NCBI GenBank assembly: GCA_947623765.1
Contig: CANQIG010000143.1
Span: forward strand, 1 to 5,370
Direction: 5' to 3'
DNA: 5,370 nt
Source: an uncultured Clostridia bacterium
GTDB lineage: Bacteria > Bacillota > Clostridia > Oscillospirales > Acutalibacteraceae
Shown here in pieces: positions 5,151-5,370 of the stretch. A program made the position numbers and the translations under genes. Each line of letters begins with the position of its first letter. Position 1 is the stretch's first letter. The notes below the pieces were generated by a model that was not told the DNA's origin, made no database searches, and was given only the letters and a program-made list of their open reading frames with translations.

Positions 5151-5193
5151 CGTATCACTTTGTATTACAATGTATGTTATTCGTTTGGGAAGA

Positions 5194-5370
5194 TCAGAAA
5201 TTCGGCCGCACCTTCGAGAAGTCCACGGTGTTGACGAACCGGATCTCCTCGACGTTCATGCCGGACTGCGCGAAGTAGAGCCTGAGGTAATTCGAGCCGC
5301 CGAACATGACGCCGACGTCCTGCTCCACGGTGACGGTCTCGCCGTTCGTGCCGTGGATCATCACCATGCC
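5194..5370 (-). CDS. C-terminal end of a larger protein, beta-rich, carbohydrate-module-like
   Basis: 58 residues and a TGA stop (5196-5194) are visible; the gene begins outside the window. The segment alternates short beta-like stretches (ETVTVEQDVGVMF, NYLRLYFAQSG, VEEIRFVNTVDF). The pattern LRLYF..SGMNVEEIRF resembles the final strands of CBM6/CBM35-type jelly-roll modules, which often end glycoside hydrolases or extracellular glycan-binding proteins. The match is by eye on a short piece and could be another beta-sandwich. Reading frame and codon use match the neighbouring genes, so that this is coding is fairly sure; its function is not. Confidence 0.6.
   Translation of the reverse strand, partial: GMVMIHGTNGETVTVEQDVGVMFGGSNYLRLYFAQSGMNVEEIRFVNTVDFSKVRPNF

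Larger units (their letters stand above)
5036..5193. other. Intergenic leader with several stem-loops before the peptidase gene
   Basis: The 158 bases between the upstream stop and the peptidase start hold two strong hairpins (5068-5089 and 5118-5150) and shorter alternative pairings between them (GCGGA/TCCGC at 5088-5101; GCCG/CGGC at about 5099-5115). A small palindrome, TTGTATTACAA, lies at 5160-5170. A weak promoter-like pair (TTCCCA, 18 bases, TAATAC, minus strand, about 5187-5158) would put the hairpins in the peptidase leader. No known riboswitch is recognised. Confidence 0.45.

Noticed and set aside
5036..5158. N-terminal extension of the M28 peptidase by 41 codons
   Set aside because: The extension translates through the stem-loops and the ribosome-binding site, whereas MKNYD has a well-placed AAAGGA.
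3953..5278. 441-codon plus-strand open frame opposite the peptidase
   Set aside because: The minus strand carries a complete M28 active site with ribosome-binding site; the plus frame is a GC-driven shadow.

Overview
The window looks like chromosomal DNA of a GC-rich member of the Firmicutes (Clostridia, possibly an uncultured gut lineage). Coding sequence is very GC-rich (46 of 60 bases in 3961-4020), starts are preceded by strong AAAGGA/AGGAG ribosome-binding sites, the one clear promoter is a textbook sigma-A type, and the first gene encodes a YabE-type ubiquitin-like/G5 cell-wall protein of Gram-positive bacteria. All recognisable genes lie on the minus strand, so they read from right to left.

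Layout in the direction of transcription. 5370-5194 is the 3' end of a gene whose product ends in a beta-rich, carbohydrate-binding-module-like segment. 5193-5036 is a short gap with consecutive stem-loops. 5035-3749 encodes an M28 family metallopeptidase with an inserted PA-like segment and a complete set of metal and catalytic residues. It overlaps by ATGA with 3752-2634, an SGNH/GDSL esterase with a CE2-like N-terminal domain. The two genes are almost certainly co-transcribed and translationally coupled.

The most unusual part is 2633-1984, directly behind the esterase stop codon. It holds three further copies of the last 155 bases of the esterase gene, each ending at the equivalent stop codon. 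The copies are collinear with the gene with no insertion or deletion, and over a 107-base core all four are roughly 90-95% identical. They are separated by related spacers of 42, 44 and 59 bases. They have no starts of their own and one carries an early stop, so I read them as a decaying tandem array of gene 3' ends. A donor or structural role cannot be excluded.

1983-1328 has no convincing gene. Its right part is still fairly GC-rich. Its left part (about 1660-1328) is strikingly AT-rich (19 G/C in 60 bases at 1321-1380) and packed with palindromes and hairpins, one of which encloses a perfect Shine-Dalgarno sequence. A TTGACT-17-TATACT promoter at 1327-1299 then drives the gene at 1199-1, which runs out of the window. 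It encodes a membrane-anchored protein with four ubiquitin-like (DUF348) repeats, a G5 domain and the start of what is probably a 3D (barwin-like) catalytic domain, consistent with peptidoglycan remodelling.

The peptidase/esterase pair and the carbohydrate-module gene may process glycan or peptide substrates together, but this is inference from adjacency. The YabE-like gene has its own promoter and appears to be a separate unit.
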